This document shows, in pieces, positions 1-5,882 of a DNA stretch of 5,882 bases. Both the position numbers and the translations under genes were made by a program. The number at the start of each line of letters is the position of its first letter. Within the stretch, counting starts at the first letter, position 1. The notes under the pieces are model-generated. The model did no database searches, was not told the origin of the DNA, and saw only the letters and a list, made by a program, of their open reading frames with translations. Source of the DNA: Pseudomonadota bacterium (GTDB lineage Bacteria > Pseudomonadota > Gammaproteobacteria > Xanthomonadales > Rhodanobacteraceae); NCBI GenBank assembly GCA_021798675.1, contig JAJZGE010000141.1, positions 1 through 5,882 on the forward strand. The letters run 5' to 3'.

Positions 1-563
1 AGCCGGCGCGCGGTGGCGATCGCCTGCAGCCCGGCCACGCCGGCACCGATCACCAGCACCTTGGCCGGACGCACCGTACCCGCGGCGGTGGTCAGCATGG
101 GAAAGAATTTCGGCGCCGCCTCGGCGGCGATCAACATGGCGCGGTAGCCGGCCACTGCCGCCTGCGAACTCAGCACGTCCATCGCCTGTGCGCGGGTCGT
201 GCGTGGCAGCAGCTCCAGCGCGAACGCGCTGAGCTTGCGCGCGGCCAGCGCTCCGATGCGCGACGCCGCGCCGTAGGGGCGCAGCTGGCCCACCACGATC
301 GCGCCCTCGCGCAAGCCCGCGAAGGCCGCATCGTCCGGAGGCAGCACGCAGGCCAGCAGGTCGGCCTGCGCCAGCACACCTGCGGCGTCGGCGAAGTCCG
401 CGTTCGCGTAGCTGCTGTCGGGGAATCCCGCCGCCGCTCCGGCGCCGGCCTCCAGCAACACGCGCAGGCCCTTGCCTTGGAGCTTCTTCGCCATCTCCGG
501 CGTGATCGCCACGCGGCGTTCGCCGGCAGCGGTTTCGCGCAGGGCGGCTACGGTGATCGGCAT
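1..563 (-). CDS. pntA: NAD(P) transhydrogenase subunit alpha, N-terminal part (cut by window edge)
   Basis: Only the first 187 codons (plus two bases) lie in the window. The PntAB complex couples hydride transfer between NADH and NADP+ to proton movement across the inner membrane; this part is the cytosolic NAD(H)-binding domain I. The protein opens with MPITVAALRETAAGERRVAI, typical of the alanine dehydrogenase/PntA N-terminal domain. The stretch RAQAMDVLSSQAAVAGYRA (residues 124-142) is the PntA-type signature. A Rossmann turn, VLVIGAGVAGLQAIATA (169-185, glycines 173/175/178), follows. The ATG at 563 is chosen because GGGGGA lies 7 bases upstream on the minus strand and the family alignment begins here. 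Alanine dehydrogenase shares the fold, but the MDVLSSQA stretch favours PntA. The membrane part, and whether alpha is split into two genes as in many bacteria, cannot be seen. The gene is divergent from cdd. Confidence 0.92.
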   Translation of the reverse strand, partial: MPITVAALRETAAGERRVAITPEMAKKLQGKGLRVLLEAGAGAAAGFPDSSYANADFADAAGVLAQADLLACVLPPDDAAFAGLREGAIVVGQLRPYGAASRIGALAARKLSAFALELLPRTTRAQAMDVLSSQAAVAGYRAMLIAAEAAPKFFPMLTTAAGTVRPAKVLVIGAGVAGLQAIATARR

Positions 564-587
564 GGCGCATTCCCCCGTGGAAGGTCG

Positions 588-600
588 TGGCATCTTGCCA
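588..600. promoter_or_regulatory. Short inverted repeat between pntA and cdd, possible operator
   Basis: TGGCA-TCT-TGCCA is a perfect 5-bp inverted repeat with a 3-base centre. It lies 25 bases before the pntA start and 74 bases before cdd, where a regulator of pntA could bind. A second perfect palindrome, CGTCGCGACG, sits at 624-633. Both are short enough to arise by chance in GC-rich DNA, and no regulator is identified. Confidence 0.25.
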
Positions 601-613
601 TGACTGCGTGCGC

Positions 614-642
614 TTGGACGCGCCGTCGCGACGCGTTAACCT
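614..642 (+). promoter_or_regulatory. Candidate promoter for cdd
   Basis: TTGGAC (614-619) and TAACCT (637-642) are separated by 17 bases. Each matches the sigma70 consensus at about three positions, and the -10 fits the TANNNT pattern. Transcription would start near 649, giving a leader of about 25 bases that holds the GGAG Shine-Dalgarno at 664-667. The palindrome CGTCGCGACG falls inside the spacer. The match is weak; position relative to the gene is the main support. Confidence 0.3.
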
Positions 643-673
643 GATCCACCGCCCGGGGGATACGGAGAGCACG

Positions 674-1090
674 ATGCCCGTTCCCATCCCGCACGACGAG
701 CTTCTGGCGCTGGCGCGCAGCGCGCGCGAACAAGCCTATGCCCCCTATTCGCGGTTCGCCGTGGGCGCCGCGCTGCTGGCGCATGACGGCCGCCGCTTTG
801 CCGGCTGCAACGTCGAGAATGCCTCCTACGGCCTGTGCAACTGCGCCGAGCGCACCGCACTGTTTGCCGCCACTGCGGCCGGCTGCAGGCCCGGCGACTT
901 CGCCGCCATCGCGGTGGTCGCCGACACCGACGCACCGGTCTCTCCCTGCGGTGCTTGCCGCCAGGTGCTGAGCGAACTGTGCGACCCCGACATGCCGGTG
1001 CTGCTTGCCAACCTCCGGGGCGACACCACACAGACCAGCGTGGCGGCCCTGCTGCCGAACTCCTTCCGGTTGCGCGACGGGTCGCGGTGA
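674..1090 (+). CDS. cdd: Cytidine deaminase
   Basis: This 138-residue protein is the small (homotetrameric) type of cytidine deaminase. It hydrolyses cytidine and deoxycytidine to uridine and deoxyuridine in pyrimidine salvage, in the cytoplasm. The zinc-binding parts are plain: C57-A58-E59 within NVENASYGLCNCAER (Cys57 ligand, Glu59 proton shuttle) and PCGACRQVL (91-99), with ligands Cys92 and Cys95. The NxE residues of NVEN (46-49) bind the ribose, and LLPNSF (126-131) is the usual C-terminal signature. The length is normal for the family. The ATG at 674 follows GGAG by 6 bases; an in-frame GTG at 587 would add 29 residues with no family similarity. The gene stands alone, divergent from pntA and convergent with the exported-protein gene. 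An extra Cys55 next to the zinc motif is a small oddity. Confidence 0.97.
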   Translation: MPVPIPHDELLALARSAREQAYAPYSRFAVGAALLAHDGRRFAGCNVENASYGLCNCAERTALFAATAAGCRPGDFAAIAVVADTDAPVSPCGACRQVLSELCDPDMPVLLANLRGDTTQTSVAALLPNSFRLRDGSR

Positions 1091-1102
1091 TGCCGGCCCT
1101 GC

Positions 1103-1137
1103 GCGAAAGGGCGGCGCCGAGGGTGCCGCCCTTTCGC
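1103..1137. terminator. Strong hairpin between convergent genes, probable terminator
   Basis: GCGAAAGGGCGGC (1103-1115) pairs perfectly with GCCGCCCTTTCGC (1125-1137). One G-T and two G-C pairs extend the stem inward, leaving a GAG loop (1119-1121), so the stem reaches about 16 bp. It starts 12 bases after the cdd stop and lies 8 bases beyond the stop of the minus-strand gene, so it probably ends both transcripts. Neither side has a good T-run: only TCCTGCTT follows on the plus strand and none on the minus. It may also act as a 3' RNA-stabilising structure. Confidence 0.75.
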
Positions 1138-1145
1138 AGTCCTGC

Positions 1146-1634
1146 TTACTGGTACTTCGTGCCGTTCACCACCACGTAGCCGGCATACGGCCAGTAGCGG
1201 CTGGTGCCATGGTGCGTCCAGTCGATGCCCTGGCTGTCCATATTGTCGAAGTAATAGCGACCCTTGACGTAGGTGGTGTCGCCCACCGCCACCCATGGCC
1301 ACCTCGGCGCGCTCATCCGGTCGAGATCCGAGACGATCTCGATCACCACGCCTGACGCGACCTGCACGTAGAAGTAGCCGTGGTGGCCGCTGCGCGTCCT
1401 CTTCTCCGGCAACACCGCGGTGACGATGCCGCAGATGTCCTCGGGTTGATCCGCCGTGATCAGGCCGCCCTCGAATGCCTGCTGATCCTGCAGGAACTGG
1501 GAGTCGTCGCACGGATAGCTGGCCGTTTTCGCCGGGGCGAAGATCCCGCTGCGGTAGCTGTCCTGCGCATGGGCCGCCGTACCGAGCATCACCGACAGGC
1601 CGAGCAACGCGGCCGACATGTAACGTGACTTCAT
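1146..1634 (-). CDS. Exported small protein, DUF3465-like
   Basis: The protein has 162 residues. Residues 1-23 form a Sec signal peptide: K2 and R4, a hydrophobic core (AALLGLSVML), and an AHA motif (21-23) suggesting cleavage before Q24. The mature protein is probably periplasmic or secreted. It has two cysteines (C42, C68) that could form a disulfide, and it looks beta-rich. From about residue 66 it resembles DUF3465: a CGIVTAVLP strand, a VVIEIVSDLD strand, VAVGDTTYVKGRYYF (115-129), then DWTHHG (138-143) and a terminal VNGTKYQ, matching that family's HWTHHDP and HNGKxYQ endings. The family was recognised from memory of these motifs; its function is unknown to me. The start is set at 1634 because AAAGGAAGG lies 5 bases upstream and the signal peptide begins there; the longer reading from 1676 adds 14 residues before it. 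It is a single gene, divergent from the nitroreductase. Confidence 0.85.
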   Translation of the reverse strand: MKSRYMSAALLGLSVMLGTAAHAQDSYRSGIFAPAKTASYPCDDSQFLQDQQAFEGGLITADQPEDICGIVTAVLPEKRTRSGHHGYFYVQVASGVVIEIVSDLDRMSAPRWPWVAVGDTTYVKGRYYFDNMDSQGIDWTHHGTSRYWPYAGYVVVNGTKYQ

Positions 1635-1709
1635 GATGACCTTCCTTTGTATGAGTCGCCCCCCTGCGCCGTCCATCCTGGAGCCCGAACATGATGGTTT
1701 TTTGAATGC

Positions 1710-1730
1710 CGGAAGCCGGCTTCCGCGGAA
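1710..1730. promoter_or_regulatory. Overlapping palindromes, candidate operator
   Basis: CGGAAGCCGGCTTCCG (1710-1725) is a perfect 16-bp palindrome. Its right half overlaps a second perfect palindrome, TTCCGCGGAA (1721-1730). Together they give three CGGAA half-sites in alternating orientation (1710-1714, 1721-1725 inverted, 1726-1730). A run of six T (1698-1703) lies just to the left. The cluster is 76 bases upstream of the DUF3465-like gene and about 130 bases upstream of the nitroreductase. It is unlikely to be a terminator, because the T-run is on the wrong side of the hairpin for the plus strand and reads as A on the minus strand. Confidence 0.35.
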
Positions 1731-1803
1731 CCTGCCGTTTGTGTGAACCGGTCGACACTGCCGTCGTTCGCGCCGGGCCGGCCCGCCCTGACCCGACCGC
1801 GGA

Positions 1804-1833
1804 TTCGCGCGAAACCGACCGGATCGCTAGCAT
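1804..1833 (+). promoter_or_regulatory. Candidate nitroreductase promoter with palindrome at -35
   Basis: TAGCAT (1828-1833) matches four of six -10 positions and fits TANNNT. Transcription would start near 1840, about 22 bases before the chosen ATG at 1862. No good -35 is present. Instead the perfect palindrome TTCGCGCGAA (1804-1813) covers the -35 position, as expected for an activator site or an operator. The -10 overlaps an upstream in-frame ATG (1832), which argues against that ATG as the start. Confidence 0.35.
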
Positions 1834-1861
1834 GGCAAGCCTTTGCACCGCGGCCGATGCC

Positions 1862-2431
1862 ATGTCCGAAGCCCTGTCCCTGCTACAGCACCGCCATTCC
1901 GTGCCCTCGCGCCAACTCGGTGCACCCGCCCCTGACGACGCGACGCTGCGCGAACTGCTCGCCGCCGCGATCCGCGTGCCCGACCACGGCAAGCTAGTGC
2001 CGTTCCGGCTGATCCGCCTCGACGGCGAGGCCAAGCTGCTGTTCGGCGAACGGCTGGCGGCACTGGCGGTTCGCAAGCAGCCGGAACTCTCCGACGCCAA
2101 GCGCGAGAAGGAGCAACTGCGCTACACCTTCGCGCCACTGGTGATCGCCGTGGTTGCACGCATCGACGCCGGCAGCAGCGTGCCCGAGATCGAACAGCGC
2201 CTGTGCGCCGGCACCGTGGCCTACAACATCCTGCTCGGTGCACACGCACTGGGCTTCGGCGCGCAATGGCTCACCGGCTGGGCGGCCTACGACCCCGACG
2301 TGGCCGCCCTGCTGCAACTGGCCGCGAACGAGCACGTGGTCGCCTTCGTGCATATCGGCACGCCGCAGCTCGACGTGCCCGACCGCGAGCGCCCTGTACT
2401 GGACGACCTGCTGACGACGTGGGCGCCGTGA
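1862..2431 (+). CDS. YdjA-like FMN nitroreductase
   Basis: This 189-residue protein is close in size to E. coli YdjA (about 183 residues), a minimal member of the nitroreductase fold. Such proteins bind FMN as a homodimer and reduce nitro or other electron-poor compounds with NAD(P)H; the natural substrate is not known. Family marks are the N-terminal phosphate-binding RHSVPSR (11-17), IRVPDHGKLVPF (37-48), AYNILLGAHALGFGAQWLTG (120-139) and HIGTP (164-168). The start at 1862 gives the usual ALxLLxxRxS beginning. It has no clear Shine-Dalgarno, and an ATG at 1832 in the same frame is possible but overlaps the likely -10. The stop overlaps the exonuclease start by four bases (GTGA), so the two are probably co-transcribed and coupled. 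The biological link between a flavin reductase and a DNA exonuclease is not evident. Confidence 0.9.
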   Translation: MSEALSLLQHRHSVPSRQLGAPAPDDATLRELLAAAIRVPDHGKLVPFRLIRLDGEAKLLFGERLAALAVRKQPELSDAKREKEQLRYTFAPLVIAVVARIDAGSSVPEIEQRLCAGTVAYNILLGAHALGFGAQWLTGWAAYDPDVAALLQLAANEHVVAFVHIGTPQLDVPDRERPVLDDLLTTWAP

Positions 2432-3327
2432 ACGCCGTTCGTCGCGAAGCCGCCCATCTGGTCGACGGCAGCCTCTACGTATTCCGTGCCTGGCACTCGA
2501 TGCCGGACGAATTCCACGACGCCGAGGGCCACCCCGCCAACGCGGTGCATGGCTACACCCGCTTCCTGTGCGAGCTGCTGGAAAAGGTGCAGCCGGGGCG
2601 GCTGGCGGTGGCCTTCGACGCCTCGCTCACCAGCTCGTTCCGGAACGCCATCTATCCGCCCTACAAGGCCAACCGCGAGCTGCCGCCGCCCGACCTCGAA
2701 CGCCAGTTCGTGTTGTGCCGCGAAGTCACCGCCGCACTCGGCGTGGCGGTGCTGATCGACCACAGCTACGAGGCCGACGACCTGATCGGTAGCGCGCTGT
2801 GGAACCTGCGGGCGCACGGCGTGCCCGGCGTGATCGTCTCCGCCGACAAGGATTTCGGCCAGTTGCTCGGCGAGCACGACGAGCAATGGGACTACGCGAA
2901 GAACCTGCGCTGGGGCCCCGCCGGGGTGCACGAGAAACTCGGCGTGCACCCGCACCAGGTGGCCGACTACCTCGCGCTGTGCGGCGACGCCGTGGACAAC
3001 ATCCCCGGCGTGCCCGGCATCGGCGCCAAGACGGCCGCCGCGCTGCTCAGCCACTTCGGCAGCCTCGAGGCCCTGCTCGGTCGCGTGGACGAAATCCCGT
3101 TCCTGCGCATCCGCGGCGCCGCCAGCTGCGCCGCGAAACTGCGCGAGCACGGCGAGCAGGCCTTGCTGTACCGCCGCCTCACCCGCATCGCACTCGACGC
3201 TCCGGTGCCCGAAGGCACCGATGCCCTGCGCCGCTCGGGCGGGGACGCGGCGACACTCGAAGCGTTGTGCGAGCGCCTGCGGTTCGGACCATTGACGCGC
3301 GCCAGACTGAAGGCTCTGCTGGCTTGA
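2428..3327 (+). CDS. Stand-alone 5'-3' exonuclease (PolI N-terminal/FEN type)
   Basis: The 299-residue protein corresponds to the 5' nuclease domain of DNA polymerase I without a polymerase. It should remove 5' flaps, RNA primers or 5' ends using two metal ions. The acidic residues are in place: D13 (LVDGS), D64 (AFDAS), E115/D117/D118 (YEADDLIG), D140/D142 (SADKDFGQLL), D187/D190 (GDAVDNIPG). The arch has YPPYKANREL (76-85). The helix-3-turn-helix DNA-binding segment NIPGVPGIGAKTAAALLSHF (191-210) is intact. E. coli ExoIX (Xni) is shorter, about 250 residues, and lacks some metal ligands; here the full acidic set appears kept, so the enzyme should be active. The start is GTG 2428, overlapping the nitroreductase stop; GTG 2419 is in frame and would add three residues. 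The reading from ATG 2203 only extends back through the nitroreductase in another frame and adds no family similarity. No strong terminator follows. Confidence 0.92.
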   Translation: MNAVRREAAHLVDGSLYVFRAWHSMPDEFHDAEGHPANAVHGYTRFLCELLEKVQPGRLAVAFDASLTSSFRNAIYPPYKANRELPPPDLERQFVLCREVTAALGVAVLIDHSYEADDLIGSALWNLRAHGVPGVIVSADKDFGQLLGEHDEQWDYAKNLRWGPAGVHEKLGVHPHQVADYLALCGDAVDNIPGVPGIGAKTAAALLSHFGSLEALLGRVDEIPFLRIRGAASCAAKLREHGEQALLYRRLTRIALDAPVPEGTDALRRSGGDAATLEALCERLRFGPLTRARLKALLA

Positions 3328-3375
3328 ACCAGTTGCCCTTGCGGCCGGGAGCTACCCGTCGGCCATACGCCGCCG

Positions 3376-3405
3376 TTCTCCCGTTTTCCGCGCGCCCGCT
3401 ATACT
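3376..3405 (+). promoter_or_regulatory. Candidate accA promoter
   Basis: TATACT (3400-3405) matches five of six -10 bases. The -35 is poor: TTCTCC at 3376-3381 with an 18-base spacer. Transcription would start near 3412 and give a leader of roughly 24 bases. It sits in the 108-base gap between the exonuclease and accA, implying that accA starts a new transcript. Confidence 0.55.
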
Positions 3406-3421
3406 GCCGCGCTTCCTTGCC

Positions 3422-3435
3422 ATGAACCTCGGCGA

Positions 3436-3439
<4 letters not shown>
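3422..3439 (+). other. Five-codon upstream ORF abutting accA
   Basis: ATG AAC CTC GGC GAA TGA encodes MNLGE and stop. Its TGA (3437-3439) overlaps the accA ATG (3436-3438) as ATGA. It has no Shine-Dalgarno of its own and would start about 10 bases from the predicted transcript start. It could couple ribosomes onto accA, which itself has only a weak site (GGCGA, directly next to the start), or it may be chance. Confidence 0.2.
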
Positions 3440-4392
<953 letters not shown>

Positions 4393-4395
4393 CCA

Positions 4396-4444
4396 CCGGC
4401 AGACATCCCGGGCGCTACCATCGGCTGCACCACCCAGCTGCCGG
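4396..4444 (+). promoter_or_regulatory. accA-NYN spacer: inverted repeat and possible -10
   Basis: CCGGCAG (4396-4402) and CTGCCGG (4438-4444) form a 7-bp inverted repeat. Its right arm touches the weak Shine-Dalgarno (GGAAAA, 4443-4448) of the NYN gene, so in a read-through transcript the fold could hinder ribosome entry. Between the arms, TACCAT (4416-4421) fits the TANNNT -10 pattern, without a recognisable -35; a transcript from there would lack the left arm. Both readings are tentative. Confidence 0.25.
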
Positions 4445-4452
4445 AAAACGCC

Positions 4453-5187
4453 ATGGCGCACGACAAACTCGCTGTCCTGATCGACGCCGACAACGCCCGC
4501 CCGGCGATCGTCGAGGGCCTGCTCGCCGAGATCGCCAAGTACGGCACCGCGCACGTCAAGCGCATCTACGGCGACTGGACCAAGCCCGACCTCAACAGCT
4601 GGAAGGAAGCACTGCTGCGCCATTCGATCCAGCCGATCCAGCAGTTCCGCTACACGGTGGGCAAGAACGCCACCGATTCGGCGATGATCATCGACGCGAT
4701 GGACCTGCTCTACGGCGGGCGCTTCGACGGCTTCTGCATCGTCTCCAGCGACAGCGACTTCACCCGGCTCGCCTCGCGCATCCGCGAATCGGGCCTCACC
4801 GTGTACGGCTTCGGCGAGCAGAAGACCCCCGAACCGTTCCGCACCGCCTGCGACAAGTTCATCTACACCGAAGTGCTGGTCCGGGCCGAGGCGGGCGAGG
4901 CGGAGGCGGCACCCAAGCCGCGCTCCGCCAAGGAACTGCGCGGCGATTCGCGGCTGATGAACCTGCTGCGCGGCGCCATCGAGGCGGCCTCCGACGAATC
5001 CGGCTGGGCCGGCCTCGGCCCGGTCGGCAGCATCCTCAACAAGCAGTCGCCTGATTTCGATTCGCGCAACTACGGCTACGCCAAGCTCAGCGGGCTGATC
5101 AAGGGCATCGGCCTGTTCGAGACCGAGGAACGGCACATCGGCAACGGCAAGCACATCTACGTGCGGCCCAAAAGCGGCAACAAGTGA
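4453..5187 (+). CDS. NYN (PIN-like) domain protein with C-terminal OST-HTH/LOTUS-type domain
   Basis: The protein has 244 residues. Residues 5-140 form a NYN/LabA-like (DUF88) domain, a PIN-fold relative often acting as a metal-dependent RNase. Probable metal-binding acids are D11 and D13 (VLIDADN), D75 (KNATDSAMIIDAMD, 71-84), and D100/D102 (IVSSDSDF, 96-103). A linker rich in Ala, Glu and Pro (143-160) leads to residues 164-238. This region matches the OST-HTH/LOTUS pattern: a helical part, GWAGLGPVGSILNKQSPDF (184-202), YGYAKLSGLIKGIGLFE (208-224), and a final KHIYVRP strand. LOTUS domains are known RNA binders. The protein is therefore probably a cytoplasmic RNase or RNA-binding factor; the substrate is unknown. 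The ATG at 4453 has a weak GGAAAA site. The stop overlaps the tilS start by GTGA, so the two are likely made together. Domain assignment is firm for NYN and good for LOTUS; activity is inferred. Confidence 0.92.
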   Translation: MAHDKLAVLIDADNARPAIVEGLLAEIAKYGTAHVKRIYGDWTKPDLNSWKEALLRHSIQPIQQFRYTVGKNATDSAMIIDAMDLLYGGRFDGFCIVSSDSDFTRLASRIRESGLTVYGFGEQKTPEPFRTACDKFIYTEVLVRAEAGEAEAAPKPRSAKELRGDSRLMNLLRGAIEAASDESGWAGLGPVGSILNKQSPDFDSRNYGYAKLSGLIKGIGLFETEERHIGNGKHIYVRPKSGNK

Positions 5188-5882
5188 AGCCATCGCTGTC
5201 CAGCCACCTCGACGACGCGCTGGCCGGCATGCCCGGAGCCGGGCTCTGCGTGGCCTACAGCGGCGGACCGGATTCCACCGCGCTGCTGCACGCGCTGGCG
5301 CAACTTCCCGCCGCGCGGGCACGTGGCCTGCGTGCGTTGCACGTCGACCATGGGCTGCATGCCGACAGCACCGCATGGGCCGAACGCTGCCGGCGCTTTT
5401 GTGCCGGCCTCGGCCTGGACTGCGACATGGTGCGCGTGACGGTCGAAACGCATCGCGGCGAAGGCATGGAGGCCGCTGCGCGCCATGCACGCTATGCCGC
5501 CTTCGCGGCGCAACTCCGCACCGGCGAGATCCTGCTGCTGGCCCATCACCGCGACGACCAGGCCGAAACCGTGCTTTTGAAGCTGCTGCGCGGCGCCGGC
5601 CCCGAAGGGCTGGGCGGCATGCGCGAGCGTCGCCCGCTGGGACGCGGCGAACTGTGGCGCCCGCTGCTGCACGACATCGCGCGCGCGCAACTGCGCGATT
5701 ACGTCGCCGCGCACGCCCTGCCCTGCGTCGATGACCCGTCGAACGCCGACACCCGGCTGGCGCGCAACCATCTGCGCCACGAAATCCTGCCACGCATCGC
5801 CACGCACTGGCCGCAGGCGACGGATTCGATCCTGCACAGCGCCGCGCTCAGCCAGGCCGCCGCCGATGCGCTGCGCACGCAG
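5184..5882 (+). CDS. tilS: tRNA(Ile)-lysidine synthetase, N-terminal part (cut by window edge)
   Basis: The first 233 codons are present. TilS joins lysine to C34 of the CAU-anticodon tRNA-Ile using ATP, so that the tRNA reads AUA and is charged with isoleucine rather than methionine; it is normally essential. The PP-loop ATPase motif SGGPDST (26-32) binds ATP. Further family marks are LHVDHGLHADS (52-62), LAHHRDDQAETVLLKLLRG (119-137), GGMRERRPLG (144-153), and DDPSN followed by ARNHLRHEILP after a short gap. The start is GTG 5184, which overlaps the NYN gene stop (GTGA); it has little Shine-Dalgarno of its own, which suggests re-initiation by ribosomes finishing the upstream gene. The C-terminal substrate-recognition domains lie outside the window, so intactness cannot be judged. 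Confidence 0.96.
   Translation, partial: MKPSLSSHLDDALAGMPGAGLCVAYSGGPDSTALLHALAQLPAARARGLRALHVDHGLHADSTAWAERCRRFCAGLGLDCDMVRVTVETHRGEGMEAAARHARYAAFAAQLRTGEILLLAHHRDDQAETVLLKLLRGAGPEGLGGMRERRPLGRGELWRPLLHDIARAQLRDYVAAHALPCVDDPSNADTRLARNHLRHEILPRIATHWPQATDSILHSAALSQAAADALRTQ

Noticed and set aside
587..673. Longer cytidine deaminase starting at the in-frame GTG 587
   Set aside because: The added 29 residues have no family similarity and would include the likely promoter; ATG 674 has a good Shine-Dalgarno and gives the normal length.
1774..1785. 12-bp palindrome CGGGCCGGCCCG
   Set aside because: It is built only of G and C in a G/C-rich stretch, so it is readily expected by chance; no supporting context.
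826..2100. 424-codon minus-strand reading frame across cdd, the DUF3465-like gene and the nitroreductase
   Set aside because: It crosses three well-supported genes and their intergenic regions, and its product is low-complexity Arg/Ser/Ala-rich. It is best explained as a GC-driven shadow frame.
2287..3150. 287-codon minus-strand frame opposite the exonuclease
   Set aside because: It is the codon-aligned antisense of the exonuclease, open only because of high GC; no domain is visible.
3343..3364. Possible terminator hairpin after the exonuclease (CGGG-AGCTA-CCCG with GGC/GCC flanks)
   Set aside because: The stem is short and interrupted, and no T-run follows, so it is not convincing as a terminator.

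Overview
The window is a GC-rich, gene-dense stretch of chromosome with strong third-position G/C bias. The proteins look gammaproteobacterial. The accA-to-tilS order, the GC content and the short gaps with TANNNT-type -10 elements suggest the Xanthomonadales, perhaps a Rhodanobacter/Dyella-like genus. This is an inference from style and synteny, not a database match. I see no mobile element, CRISPR array, tRNA or rRNA.

Layout. (1) 1-563, minus strand: the first 187 codons of pntA, the alpha subunit of NAD(P) transhydrogenase. (2) 564-673: a divergent intergenic region with short palindromes and a weak candidate promoter. (3) 674-1090, plus: cdd, cytidine deaminase. (4) 1103-1137: a strong hairpin between convergent genes. 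(5) 1146-1634, minus: a small exported protein whose C-terminal half resembles the DUF3465 family. (6) 1635-1861: a divergent intergenic region with a cluster of palindromes and a possible promoter. (7) 1862-2431, plus: a YdjA-like FMN nitroreductase. (8) 2428-3327, plus: a stand-alone 5'-3' exonuclease of the PolI-N/FEN type that overlaps the nitroreductase stop by GTGA. (9) 3328-3435: a short gap with a good -10 (TATACT) and a five-codon upstream ORF abutting accA. (10) 3436-4392, plus: accA, complete. (11) 4453-5187, plus: a NYN (PIN-like) nuclease-fold protein with a C-terminal OST-HTH/LOTUS-type domain. (12) 5184-5882, plus: the 5' part of tilS, again starting on a GTGA overlap and running off the window.

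The genes fall into small units. Nitroreductase and exonuclease look like one translationally coupled pair. accA, the NYN-LOTUS gene and tilS form a second co-directional unit; the last two are coupled, and the accA-tilS neighbourhood recalls E. coli dnaE-accA-ldcC-yaeR-tilS. pntA, cdd and the DUF3465-like gene are single units here. Most of the region is housekeeping: NAD(P)H balance, pyrimidine salvage, fatty acid synthesis and tRNA modification. The least understood parts are the NYN-LOTUS protein locked to tilS, the nitroreductase/exonuclease pair and the exported DUF3465-like protein with palindromes upstream. I found no clear sign of a wholly new system.
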